From Myxococcus landrumus (GTDB lineage Bacteria > Myxococcota > Myxococcia > Myxococcales > Myxococcaceae), in NCBI RefSeq assembly GCF_017301635.1, contig NZ_CP071091.1, positions 1,455,001-1,519,000 of the forward strand: 64,000 nt of DNA. The letters are read 5' to 3'. This document shows, one piece after another, positions 53,196 to 61,548 of the stretch. The position numbers and the translations under genes were made by a program. A model generated the notes under the pieces. It had not been told where the DNA came from and did not search any database. It saw nothing but the letters and a program-made list of their open reading frames with translations. How positions within the stretch are numbered: position 1 is the first letter of the stretch; each line of letters opens with the position of its first letter.

Positions 53196-53822
53196 ATGAT
53201 TGCTTCCCTGCTTGCCGCCACCTTGCTTGCCGCGGCGCCCACTCCCCTCACTGTCGTCAAGTCCGGGAACGCGGATGTCCAGCGGGCAGCCAACGCCCCC
53301 GGTGCCACCGTCGAGTCCCTCGCCACCGTCGTCGAGAAGTTCGTCGACTTCCAGGAGCTGGCGAAGCGCGCCCTGGGTGACAAGACGTGGACCTCCCTCA
53401 CGCCCGCTCAGCGCAAGGACTTCTCCGAGACGATGACGGGGCTGCTTCGCGCGTCCTACGCCCAGAAGGCCATCGGCCAGGCGCAGGCGGACGTGAAGTA
53501 CGGAAAGGAGTCCGTCGAGGGGACCGAGGCGACCGTCAACACCACGCTCACCCTCAAGAAGGACCAGATTCCCGTCGACTACCGCCTGTACAAGCAGACG
53601 GCGAAGAGTGACTGGCGCATCTACGACGTCGTCACGGACGAGGTGTCGCTCGTGGACACCTACAAGGGCCAGTTCCAGAAGCTGCTGGGCACCAAGGGCT
53701 TCGACGGGCTGCTCTCCACGCTGAAGACCAAGCGGGCTCAACTCGAGAAGGAGAACGCGGCGCAGTCCGCGAAGGGCGCCTCCTCTTCCGCGACGGGTGG
53801 TTCCGCTGGCCCGGGGAAGTAA
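53196..53822 (+). CDS. mlaC: MlaC-type periplasmic phospholipid-binding protein
   Basis: A 208-residue protein with a short signal peptide (IASLLAATLLAAAPTP) and the Ttg2D/MlaC fold: VDFQELAKRALGDKTWTSLT, LLRASYAQKAI, and KSDWRIYDVVTDEVSLVDTY. It shuttles phospholipid between the outer membrane and the MlaFED complex. The mlaE-mlaF-mlaD genes lie at 28.8-32.0 kb, so the system is split. The C-terminal 25 residues are Ser/Ala/Gly-rich. It follows the TolC-like gene and is followed by a hairpin terminator. Confidence 0.88.
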   Translation: MIASLLAATLLAAAPTPLTVVKSGNADVQRAANAPGATVESLATVVEKFVDFQELAKRALGDKTWTSLTPAQRKDFSETMTGLLRASYAQKAIGQAQADVKYGKESVEGTEATVNTTLTLKKDQIPVDYRLYKQTAKSDWRIYDVVTDEVSLVDTYKGQFQKLLGTKGFDGLLSTLKTKRAQLEKENAAQSAKGASSSATGGSAGPGK

Positions 53823-53856
53823 TCGAGCCTCGTCACTGAGACGCTGAAGCACCCGG

Positions 53857-53886
53857 GCCGAGGTTCCCTTTCCAGAGGGACCTCGG
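53857..53886. terminator. Bidirectional hairpin terminator candidate
   Basis: GCCGAGGTTCCCT and AGGGACCTCGGC form a 12-bp stem with one bulge and a 5-base loop, between convergent genes. On the plus strand CTTCGGCTTTT follows, giving a short T-run. Confidence 0.6.
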
Positions 53887-53897
53887 CCTTCGGCTTT

Positions 53898-54905
53898 TCA
53901 GGGCCGGGTGCTCTCGGCCTGCTGATACGACGCGAGCGTGCTGATGAGGCCCTGGTCCAGGGGAATGGTGGGCGCGAAGCCCAGCTCACGGGACGCGCGC
54001 TCGGTGGTGCACGTCCACGAGGGGCACGTCATCTCCCGGACCTTGTCCCGGTTGAGGATGGGGATGGTGCCGCGGATCCGCGCGACGGTCTCTGAGCCGA
54101 GGCCTATGAGGTAGCTCAGGCTGTCGGGCATGGGCAGCACGGTGGGCGGCTTGCGACCCATGGCTCGAGCCACGGCGGCGCAGATCTCCTCCCACGTGTA
54201 CTCGTACCCGTCGGACACGGTGTAGACGCCCCGCCCCGGGTCGGACTTGTCCAGCGTGAGGCCACGCTCAGCGGCGGCGAGCAGCGTGGTGTTCAGGTCA
54301 TCCACGTGGATGAGGGAGTAGCGCTTGGGGCCGAAACCACTCTTGAGCGCCACGCCGCTTCGGGCCATGGGGATGACGGAGGGGATGAACTCCGCGTCGC
54401 CCGGGCCGTAGACCATGGGCGGCCGGACGATGACGGTGGGCACCCGGTCCGCGAACTCGCGCACGGCCTCTTCTCCACCCAGTTTGCTGCGGCCGTAGGT
54501 GGAGACAGGGGCGGGGGTGTCCTCCTCGCGGCGAGGACGCTCCGGTGTGGAGGGCCCCGCGGCGGCCAGGGACGAGCAGTAGACGAGCCGGGGAGGACGG
54601 GGGAGGGCGGCCATCGCCTCCGCGACACGGCGGGTGCCGTTCGCATTGCCCTCGAAGTAGCCCGCGGGCTCCCGGGCTTTGGTGACTCCCGCCAGGTGCA
54701 GGACGCAGTCGACGTCGCGCACGGCCTCGGCGAGACCTTCTCCCGTCGTGAGGTCACCCACCGCGAACTGGGCACCGAGCGCCGCGAGGGCGTCGCGGCG
54801 CGAGCTTGGGCGAACGAGCGCGGTGAGCGAGTCGCCTCGCTCGATGATGCGGCTCGCGAGCCGCTGGCCGATGAAGCCGGTGCCTCCGGTCAGCAGGAAA
54901 CGCAC
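53898..54905 (-). CDS. NAD-dependent epimerase/dehydratase, candidate ceramide reductase
   Basis: A 335-residue extended SDR. The Rossmann motif is LLTGGTGFIGQRL, the catalytic pair is YGRSKLGG with upstream Ser in VYCSSLAA. It is the last gene of a three-gene unit after spt and a GNAT-type gene. In Caulobacter the set Spt, bCerS and CerR makes ceramide, CerR being an SDR annotated as an epimerase that reduces the 3-keto group. The order and families match here, so I call it a CerR homologue by context. Start GTG 54905 with AGGGAG upstream. Confidence 0.8.
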   Translation of the reverse strand: MRFLLTGGTGFIGQRLASRIIERGDSLTALVRPSSRRDALAALGAQFAVGDLTTGEGLAEAVRDVDCVLHLAGVTKAREPAGYFEGNANGTRRVAEAMAALPRPPRLVYCSSLAAAGPSTPERPRREEDTPAPVSTYGRSKLGGEEAVREFADRVPTVIVRPPMVYGPGDAEFIPSVIPMARSGVALKSGFGPKRYSLIHVDDLNTTLLAAAERGLTLDKSDPGRGVYTVSDGYEYTWEEICAAVARAMGRKPPTVLPMPDSLSYLIGLGSETVARIRGTIPILNRDKVREMTCPSWTCTTERASRELGFAPTIPLDQGLISTLASYQQAESTRP

Positions 54906-54923
54906 GAGGGGACTCCCTAAGGG

Positions 54924-56105
54924 TTACAGCGGACGCTGGTAGATGCGGTACGCCTTGGAGCGCTTGCCGCCCATCGACTCGATGGCGCGGTTGACGAGGT
55001 GGTTGTCCTCGAGCGTCCAGGAGATCTCACCGCCCGAATAGCCGAGCTGGTGCGCGGTGCGCAGCGTGTCCAGATAGAGAATGGCGTCCAGGCCCCGGCG
55101 CCGGTAGCCCTCCTTGATGCCGAGGGTGATGAGGCGCAGCCGGTCGATGCGGCGCGAGGCCAGCACCAGCTTCACCAGGCCGATGGGGAGACCAAACGTC
55201 GTCAGCCGCCCGTTGGCCGCCTTGAGGGCCTGGTTGGCGTCCGGCAACGTCATGGAGAAGGCCACGGGCTCGCCCTTCACCTCGGCGATGAGCACCAGCT
55301 CCGGCCGGACGATGGACTTCATGTCCTTGGCCAGGTGGTCGAACTCCCGGTCCGTGAAGGGCACGAAGCCCCAGTTCTTCTCCCAGGCGGAGTTGTAGAT
55401 GTCGCGGATGCGCTCGACCTCGTTGGCGAAGTCCTTGAGGTTCACCGCTCGCACGGTGATGCCCTCGCGCTGGCGCATCTTCTCCGCGATGCGAACCACC
55501 TTCTCGGGCGGCTCGGCGGAGGCGGACAGCTCGAAGGCGAAGAGGTCCTTGGCCTTCACCAACCCGCACGACTCCATCAGGGTCGAGTAGTACGGCGGGT
55601 TGTACGGCATCATGATGGCCGGAGGCGTGTCGTAGCCTTCGACGAGCAACCCCCAGTCCTGGTTGGACGAGAAGTTGGCCGGCCCCAGCATGGCGTCCAG
55701 GCCCCGCTCCTTGAGCCAGGCCCCCGCCGCTTCCAGCAGCATGCGCGCGACGCCGGGCTCATTCACACACTCGAAGAGGCCGAAGAAGCCCTCCTTCGTG
55801 CCGTGAATCTCCTGGTGCCGCGGGTTGCGGATGGCGGCGATACGGCCCACCACTTCCTGCCCCCGCCGCGCGAGGAACAGCTCCACCTCACCGTACTCGA
55901 AGAAGGGGTTCTTCTTCGGGTCGATGAAGTCCTTTCGCTCCATCTCCAGCGGGGGAACCCAGTTCGGATCTCCCGCATAGAGCGAGGCCGGGAAGCGGAT
56001 GAAAGCCATCCGCGACGCGGCGTCCCGCACTGGCGTCACGAGGACGTCCGGGGCGAGGGGAGGAAGAGAAGGCTGCGCTGCGGGTGGCTCGGCGGGTAGG
56101 GCCAT
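54924..56105 (-). CDS. GNAT-fold protein, candidate bacterial ceramide synthase (bCerS)
   Basis: A 393-residue protein. The N-terminal half (FPASLYAGDPNWVPPLEMER) and a C-terminal GNAT fold with the acyl-CoA loop GIKEGYRRRGLDAIL and the closing YRIYQRP are seen. Single-copy proteins of this size beside spt correspond to bCerS, the bacterial ceramide synthase that N-acylates the 3-ketosphinganine. It lies 7 bp after spt and 18 bp before the SDR gene, one operon. Assignment rests on family and neighbourhood. Confidence 0.8.
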   Translation of the reverse strand: MALPAEPPAAQPSLPPLAPDVLVTPVRDAASRMAFIRFPASLYAGDPNWVPPLEMERKDFIDPKKNPFFEYGEVELFLARRGQEVVGRIAAIRNPRHQEIHGTKEGFFGLFECVNEPGVARMLLEAAGAWLKERGLDAMLGPANFSSNQDWGLLVEGYDTPPAIMMPYNPPYYSTLMESCGLVKAKDLFAFELSASAEPPEKVVRIAEKMRQREGITVRAVNLKDFANEVERIRDIYNSAWEKNWGFVPFTDREFDHLAKDMKSIVRPELVLIAEVKGEPVAFSMTLPDANQALKAANGRLTTFGLPIGLVKLVLASRRIDRLRLITLGIKEGYRRRGLDAILYLDTLRTAHQLGYSGGEISWTLEDNHLVNRAIESMGGKRSKAYRIYQRPL

Positions 56106-56112
56106 AAGTGGC

Positions 56113-57660
56113 TCAGGTCCTCTCGGCGGAGTTGCCGTCGGTGCCGTTGCGCAGGAAGAAGTTGGCGCCCTTCTCCAGCAGGAGGCCGGGCAGCTCGCCG
56201 CGCTTCTCCCACAGCTTCATGGGCGCCGCGCGGAGCTGCCGCAGGTCCTCCGCCTGGAGGTTGGCCGCGCGCCAGGTGAGCTGCTCCACCGCGTCGAAGA
56301 GCTTCCCGGCCATCTCGCGCGAGGACATGCGGGAGAGCTGATCCAGCGTGAGGCCGCCCTTGTCCGCGAGCAGGCCCGCGGAACCCGCCGCCCACTTGTC
56401 GCTCGCCTTGTTGGAGCGCACCGACGTGCCCGGGCGGGCAATCTGCACCGGCTCGTACACCGTGGGGCGCGTTTCCGGAATCACGCCGAGCTTGCGGCCG
56501 ATGGTCTCGAAGGTGTCCAGCACGCGGTCCAGCTGCGCGTCGGTGTGCGTGGCCATGAACGACGTGCGGATGAGCGCGTGGCCCGCCTCCACCGCCGGGG
56601 GGATGACCGGGTTGGCGAAGACGCCGGCCTCGTGGAGGGCCCGCCAGAAGCGGAAACACTTCACCTGGTCGCCGATGTGGACCGGAACAACGGGCGTCAC
56701 GGACACGCCGGTGTCAAAGCCCATGGCGCGGAAGCCGTTGTGCATCTTCTCGGCGATGTCCAGCAGCCGGGCGCGGCGCTGCGGCTCCGCCTCGATGATC
56801 TCCAGCGCCTTGAGCGCCGAGGCGATGGACGCCGGCGTCATGGACGCGGAGAAGATGACCGAGCGCGACTTATGCCGGATGTAGTTGATGACGTCGAAGG
56901 GGCCCGCCAGCACGCCGCCCAGCGACGCGAAGCTCTTGGAGAACGTCCCCATGACGAGGTCCGTCTCCTTCTCCAGGCCGAAGTACTCGGAGGTTCCGCG
57001 GCCCTTGTCTCCCAGCACGCCCATGGCGTGGGCGTCGTCCGTCATCACCCGGGCGTTGTACTGCTTCGCCAGCTCCGCGATGCGCGGCAGGTTGCAGACG
57101 TCTCCCTCCATGGAGAACACGCCGTCGGTGATGATGATCTTCCCGGCGCCGGGATCCGCCTGGGAGAGCAGCTGCTCCAGGTGGTCCATGTCGTTGTGGC
57201 GGAACTTGCGCTCGGTCGCGAAGGACAGGCGGATGCCGTCGACCAGCGACGCGTGGTTGGCCCGGTCGCTGAAGACGATGTCGTGGCGGCCCAGGATGGA
57301 GGCCAGCGCCAGATTCGTCTGGAAGCCCGTGGAGATGACGATGGCCGATTCGCGGTTGAGGAATTTGGCGAGCCGTCCCTCCAGTTCCTCATGGAGCGCG
57401 AGCGTGCCGTTGAGCAATCTCGAACCCGAACACGTCGTCCCAAACTTCTCGGTCGCCTTGATGGCGGCTTCCTTGACGCGCGGGTCGGAGGAGAGGCCGA
57501 GATAGTTGTTGGATCCGACCATGATCACCCGCTTGCCTTCGATCTCCACCTCGGTGGCGCCGTGAGACGCCTCGATGACGCGGAAATACGGGTAGAGGCC
57601 GGTGGCCTTCGCGATGCGGTAGTCCTTCCAGTTGCTGCACTTGTCGAAGACGTCGCTCAT
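56113..57660 (-). CDS. spt: Serine palmitoyltransferase (alpha-oxoamine synthase)
   Basis: A 515-residue PLP enzyme of the alpha-oxoamine synthase family: NYLGLSSDPRV, GSRLLNGTLALHEELEGRLA, DDAHAMGVLGDKGRG, and the PLP lysine in GTFSKSFASLGG (K242). It condenses serine with a long acyl thioester to 3-ketosphinganine; the group also contains KBL and AONS, but the neighbours point to sphingolipid synthesis. It is about 100 residues longer than typical SPT, the extra part being a C-terminal helical tail (LLADKGGLTLDQLSRMSS). It heads the ceramide operon. Confidence 0.87.
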   Translation of the reverse strand: MSDVFDKCSNWKDYRIAKATGLYPYFRVIEASHGATEVEIEGKRVIMVGSNNYLGLSSDPRVKEAAIKATEKFGTTCSGSRLLNGTLALHEELEGRLAKFLNRESAIVISTGFQTNLALASILGRHDIVFSDRANHASLVDGIRLSFATERKFRHNDMDHLEQLLSQADPGAGKIIITDGVFSMEGDVCNLPRIAELAKQYNARVMTDDAHAMGVLGDKGRGTSEYFGLEKETDLVMGTFSKSFASLGGVLAGPFDVINYIRHKSRSVIFSASMTPASIASALKALEIIEAEPQRRARLLDIAEKMHNGFRAMGFDTGVSVTPVVPVHIGDQVKCFRFWRALHEAGVFANPVIPPAVEAGHALIRTSFMATHTDAQLDRVLDTFETIGRKLGVIPETRPTVYEPVQIARPGTSVRSNKASDKWAAGSAGLLADKGGLTLDQLSRMSSREMAGKLFDAVEQLTWRAANLQAEDLRQLRAAPMKLWEKRGELPGLLLEKGANFFLRNGTDGNSAERT

Positions 57661-58027
57661 GGTGGTCTTTCTTTGAGTCTGCGTCGGGGGAGGATTTGTC
57701 GCCTCTTGGGCGGATGCGGAACTCAGGTCGCCACTCACCATGCAGGGCTCGTTCCGAGCCGGGGGCAACCATGCGTCCGGCGACCTCCCACGGGGGACGC
57801 GGGGCCGTGAATAAAGAGGCGGAGGGGCAGTGTCAAGGCGCCGACTGTTGCTTGAAGCCCGGGCGAGAGTGCCGCTGTCCCCCTCTGCTTGACAGCACCG
57901 TGGCATTGGTGGCACCCCGCCGACCCACATCGTCTTCCAGTCGATACTGGAAGGTGCAGTCCGTTGTTTCCAGGGGCTACGCTTGGCCGGGAACTTGCTA
58001 GGCCCGGCGTTTATCGAGGAGTGGACG
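57661..58027. other. Divergent promoter region between spt and the MMPL-type gene
   Basis: This 367-bp gap separates the two halves of the sphingolipid locus. On the minus strand TTGACA (57836-57831), 17 bases and TATTCA (57813-57808) form a promoter candidate for spt with a leader of about 140 bases. On the plus strand TTGACA occurs at 57889-57894 but the following region has no clear -10. An inverted TCCAGT/ACTGGA repeat lies near 57939-57950. No small gene is convincing. Confidence 0.4.
57808..57836 (-). promoter_or_regulatory. Candidate sigmaA promoter for the spt operon
   Basis: Minus-strand TTGACA, exact -35 consensus, a 17-base spacer and TATTCA (three of six for -10). Predicted transcription start near 57801. 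Confidence 0.38.
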
Positions 58028-60535
58028 GTGGCCAGGTCTCTGCGGCAACGGTTGTTCGAAGGCTTCATCCAGACGGCGGTCTCCCGGCCCTGGTACGTGC
58101 TGCTGGTCTCCGTATTGCTGTCCATCGGCGGTATGGCGCTGGCGTCGCGGTTGGAGTTTCGCGGCTCTTTCGTGGAGCTGCTGCCGCAGGGGGCCCGGGA
58201 AGTTCAAGATCTGACACGCGTGTCACAGAAGGCAGGCGGGGATGGGTACCTCGTCATCCTCGCGAAGGGAGACACGCCTGAACGGCTGAAGGCTTACGCC
58301 CGGGAGCTTCAGGCTCGCCTGGAAGCCCTCCCCGAGGTCCGCTACGTCGAGCACAGCTACGATGTGGAGTTTTTCCAGCGCCACGGGCTGCTGCTACTGC
58401 CAGTGAAAAAGCTGGCCGAACTGCGCGAGGACCTGACGGCCCGGGTTCGCTACGAGCGGCAGCAGGCCAATCCCTTCTACATCGATCTGGGAGCCACCCC
58501 TCCGCCGCCCACGTTCGACGAGATTGCCCGCAAGCACTCGCCCGACGTGTCCATGCGCGAGCACCTGGCCAACGCGGACGGCACCGAGGTCTACCTCATG
58601 GTGAAGCCCATGGGGACGGCGGGCGATCTGGACTTCGCGCGTCGCTTCGTGGAGCTGGCGATGGGCACGGGGCGGACGCTCGCCTCGGAGCGCTTCCCGG
58701 CCGTGAAGCTGGAGGCGACGGGCAACTTCCAGAACCGCATCGAGGAAGACGCGGTGATGCGCGGAGACCTGTCGCGCTCGGGCACGTTGTCGGCGCTCAT
58801 CGCGGTGGGGCTCATCCTGCTGGCCACCCGGCGCTTCGCCGCGCTGGCGGTGGTGGGCGTGCCGGTGATGGTGGGGTTGGTGGTGACGTTCGGCGTCGCC
58901 CAGCTCGCCATTGGCCACCTCAACGTGGTGACGGGCTTCCTGGTGGCCATCCTCATTGGCCTGGGCATCGAGTACGGCGTCCACCTGTGCATGCGTTACT
59001 GGGAGGAGCGCAGGACGCGGTCCGCCCGGGACGCGCTGGCCATGGCCGTGGGCGGCACCTTCAGCGGCGCGCTCACCTCGGCGGTGACGAACGCGGCCGC
59101 CTTCTTCGTGCTGCTGCTGGCGCAGTTCCACGCCTTCAACCAGTTCGGCTTCCTCGCGGGCCTGGGCGTGCTGCTCGCGGTGCTGGCGGCCTACGGCTTG
59201 GGGCCCTCGCTGCTCGCCATCGCCGAGCGGCTCCGCCCCGCGCGCAAGGAGGATGCGCCCACCGCGGCGGAAGAGGTGCAGGCTTCACCTTCGGCTCCTT
59301 CGCGTGAGTGGAAGCGCTGGCCCACGCCGGTGATCGCGCTGATTGCGCTGAGCGTGGTGGGGCTCGCCGCGTTCTCGGTGGCCATCGCGCCTCGGCTGGG
59401 TTTCGAGACGGACATGCGCAAGCTGAAGGGCGACTCGCCGGCCTCCCGGCTGGACGACCACGTCACCGCTCAGCTCGGGCAGCCGCTCAATCCCGCCATC
59501 TTCCTGGTCGATGACCTGAGCCAGGCGGCGAAGGTGGAGGAGATCATCGCGGAGGTGAAGAAGCGCAATGGCGCCGACTCCGTGTTCCTCCGCACCACGT
59601 CGCTGAATGACCTGGTGCCTGGAGACTTGAAGCGCCGGGAGGTGGAGATCTCCGGCATCCGCGCGCTGCTCCAGGGACTGCCCGAGTCCGTGCAGGAGGA
59701 GCCTCGCCTGAAGGACTTCCAGCGGATGGTGGACGCGAAGCCCTATGGGCTGGATGCGTTGCCAGTGGAGGTCCGCCGCCGCTTCGAGGCCACCGATGGC
59801 AAGGGGACCTTCCTGCTGCTGTTCCCGTCGGTGTCCAACTACGACACCGAGGACCTGAAGCGGTGGGCGGCGCAGATTGACCAGGTGGTGGAGGCGGCGA
59901 CGGCGCGGGGCGTGGACATGTCCGTGCTGGACAGCAACCGCATCGCCGCGCGCATCTTCGCCCTGGTGCGAGGCGATGGCCCCCTCATCCTGTGGTCCGC
60001 CGCCGCGGTGGTGTTCGTGGTCATCCTCATCAGCCTGCGCAGCCTGAAGCGGGCGCTGCTGGTGACGGGGCCGCTGTTCCTGGGCATGACATGCCTGGCG
60101 GGCGGCATGTATCTTTTCGACGTGCAATTGAATTTCATCAACGCGGTGGTGCTGCCCAACCTGCTGGCCATCGCGGTGGACAACTCCATCCATCTGTACC
60201 ACCGGTACGAGGAGGAGGGCCCAGGCTCGCTCGGCAAGGTGGTGCGGCACACGGGGCTGGCGGCCGTGGTGGCCACGCTGTCCAACGCGGCGGGGTACGG
60301 GGCCCTGCTGGTCGCCAACCACCAGGGATTGCGCAGCATCGGACAGATTGCGCTGCTCGGGGTCGTGTGCACCTTCTTGGGGACCACGGTCTTCTTCCCC
60401 GCACTGCTTGCTCTCTTGGAGCGCTGGAAGGGGAGAAAGGGGTCGGCCGGGCGGGAGGGCACCGTCGTCGAGAGTCTGGAGCTCGAAGTGGCCGGCGCGA
60501 AAGCCGAGTCATCGGGGGAGCGGAAATCGGCGTGA
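58028..60535 (+). CDS. MMPL/RND-family lipid transporter
   Basis: An 835-residue transporter with two repeats, each with a helix, a periplasmic domain and five to six helices (VLLVSVLLSIGGMALASRL; GLILLATRRFAALAVVGVPV; LLVTGPLFLGMTCLAGGMY). The second repeat has the AIAVDNSIHLYHRY and first GLGIEYGVHLCMRYWEER segments, where proton-relay acidic residues sit. HpnN- and MmpL-type RND proteins export lipids such as hopanoids and glycolipids. It is coupled to the Aur1-like gene, so a sphingolipid cargo is inferred. GTG 58028 has GAGGA 7 bases upstream. Confidence 0.87.
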   Translation: MARSLRQRLFEGFIQTAVSRPWYVLLVSVLLSIGGMALASRLEFRGSFVELLPQGAREVQDLTRVSQKAGGDGYLVILAKGDTPERLKAYARELQARLEALPEVRYVEHSYDVEFFQRHGLLLLPVKKLAELREDLTARVRYERQQANPFYIDLGATPPPPTFDEIARKHSPDVSMREHLANADGTEVYLMVKPMGTAGDLDFARRFVELAMGTGRTLASERFPAVKLEATGNFQNRIEEDAVMRGDLSRSGTLSALIAVGLILLATRRFAALAVVGVPVMVGLVVTFGVAQLAIGHLNVVTGFLVAILIGLGIEYGVHLCMRYWEERRTRSARDALAMAVGGTFSGALTSAVTNAAAFFVLLLAQFHAFNQFGFLAGLGVLLAVLAAYGLGPSLLAIAERLRPARKEDAPTAAEEVQASPSAPSREWKRWPTPVIALIALSVVGLAAFSVAIAPRLGFETDMRKLKGDSPASRLDDHVTAQLGQPLNPAIFLVDDLSQAAKVEEIIAEVKKRNGADSVFLRTTSLNDLVPGDLKRREVEISGIRALLQGLPESVQEEPRLKDFQRMVDAKPYGLDALPVEVRRRFEATDGKGTFLLLFPSVSNYDTEDLKRWAAQIDQVVEAATARGVDMSVLDSNRIAARIFALVRGDGPLILWSAAAVVFVVILISLRSLKRALLVTGPLFLGMTCLAGGMYLFDVQLNFINAVVLPNLLAIAVDNSIHLYHRYEEEGPGSLGKVVRHTGLAAVVATLSNAAGYGALLVANHQGLRSIGQIALLGVVCTFLGTTVFFPALLALLERWKGRKGSAGREGTVVESLELEVAGAKAESSGERKSA

Positions 60536-61509
60536 GTCTCGTGACCTTTCAAAGTCCGCGTGGCTCCGTCCCGGCGAAGGGGTCCCGGGAGGCTCAGGTT
60601 CGACTGAACGCGGTGGACCTCATCATCGTGGCCGCCTGTTCACTCGCGTCCCTCGTCTTGCTGGGGCCGGGGAGATGGGCTCCTGACTCGCTCCACTGCG
60701 CCGGACTGTTCGCCTTCATGGCCGCGGGCCCGCTGGTCCTGCGGACGGTGGAGTCGTACTTCCCCCGGCAGCGTTTTGTGACGGTCGTGGCGGACTTCTG
60801 GCTGCTCCCGGTGGCGGTGCTCACCCATGGCTGGCTCACGCCCGTGGTGGACACGCTCAATCCCTTCCTCCGCGACGCGCAGCTCGTGGCCGCGGACCAG
60901 CGCATCTTCGGGTTCCAGGCGTCGGTGGTGCTCGCGCACGTCGTCCCGCCGTGGCTCAACGACGTCCTGATGATCTGCTACTACGGCCACTTCGTCTGGC
61001 CGTTGGTGCTGGGGTTCGGGCTGTACTACCGGGGCAAGGGCGCTGCCTCCGTGGAGTTCGACGAGTACCTGCTGGGGCTGGGGCTGCTGTTCATCCTGAA
61101 CTACTCCGCCTACTCGTTGGTGCCCGCGGTGGGGCCGCGCTACTTCCTCATCGACTCGTTCTCCGGGCCGCTGCAGGGCACGTTGACGCCGCTGCTCGAC
61201 TCGCTGATGCGGCGGCCGCCCTTCGCCCGGGACTGCTTCCCTTCGGGGCACACGGGCACCACGCTGGTGGTGCTCTTCTACGCGTGGCGGTTCTCGCGGA
61301 AGCTGTTCTGGGTCATGTTGCTCCCAGGCATCGGCCTCATCATCGCGACGCTGGCGGGGCGCTTCCACTACGCCACGGACCTGCTGTGCGCGGTGCCGCT
61401 GGTGATGGTGGTGGTGGGCTTGTCCGCGGCGCTGACTCGGGCGGCGCGGCAGCGCGAGAGCGAGAGGGCCGGGCGTTCCGTCCCCGCTGACGCTATCTTG
61501 CGCCCCTGA
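60532..61509 (+). CDS. PAP2/Aur1-like protein, candidate sphingolipid head-group transferase
   Basis: A 325-residue protein with about six membrane helices. The PAP2_3 signature CFPSGHTGTT and RFHYATDLLCAV supply the two histidine/aspartate catalytic sites of the family, which includes fungal inositol phosphorylceramide synthase (Aur1) and lipid phosphatases. In the sphingolipid locus, transfer of phosphoinositol to ceramide is a reasonable prediction; ceramide phosphoinositols are reported in Myxococcus xanthus. A plain lipid phosphatase is the alternative. GTG 60532 overlaps the upstream stop by 4 bp; GTG 60541 also possible. Confidence 0.78.
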   Translation: MSLVTFQSPRGSVPAKGSREAQVRLNAVDLIIVAACSLASLVLLGPGRWAPDSLHCAGLFAFMAAGPLVLRTVESYFPRQRFVTVVADFWLLPVAVLTHGWLTPVVDTLNPFLRDAQLVAADQRIFGFQASVVLAHVVPPWLNDVLMICYYGHFVWPLVLGFGLYYRGKGAASVEFDEYLLGLGLLFILNYSAYSLVPAVGPRYFLIDSFSGPLQGTLTPLLDSLMRRPPFARDCFPSGHTGTTLVVLFYAWRFSRKLFWVMLLPGIGLIIATLAGRFHYATDLLCAVPLVMVVVGLSAALTRAARQRESERAGRSVPADAILRP

Positions 61510-61548
61510 GTCCGGTCCGGCGACCCACGCCGGCCCTCGGGAGCCTCC

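Noticed and set aside
57901..57925. Sigma54 promoter in the spt/MMPL gap around GTGGCATTGGTGGCACC
   Set aside because: TGGCA-type elements occur twice, but neither has GC at the required distance for the -12 element.
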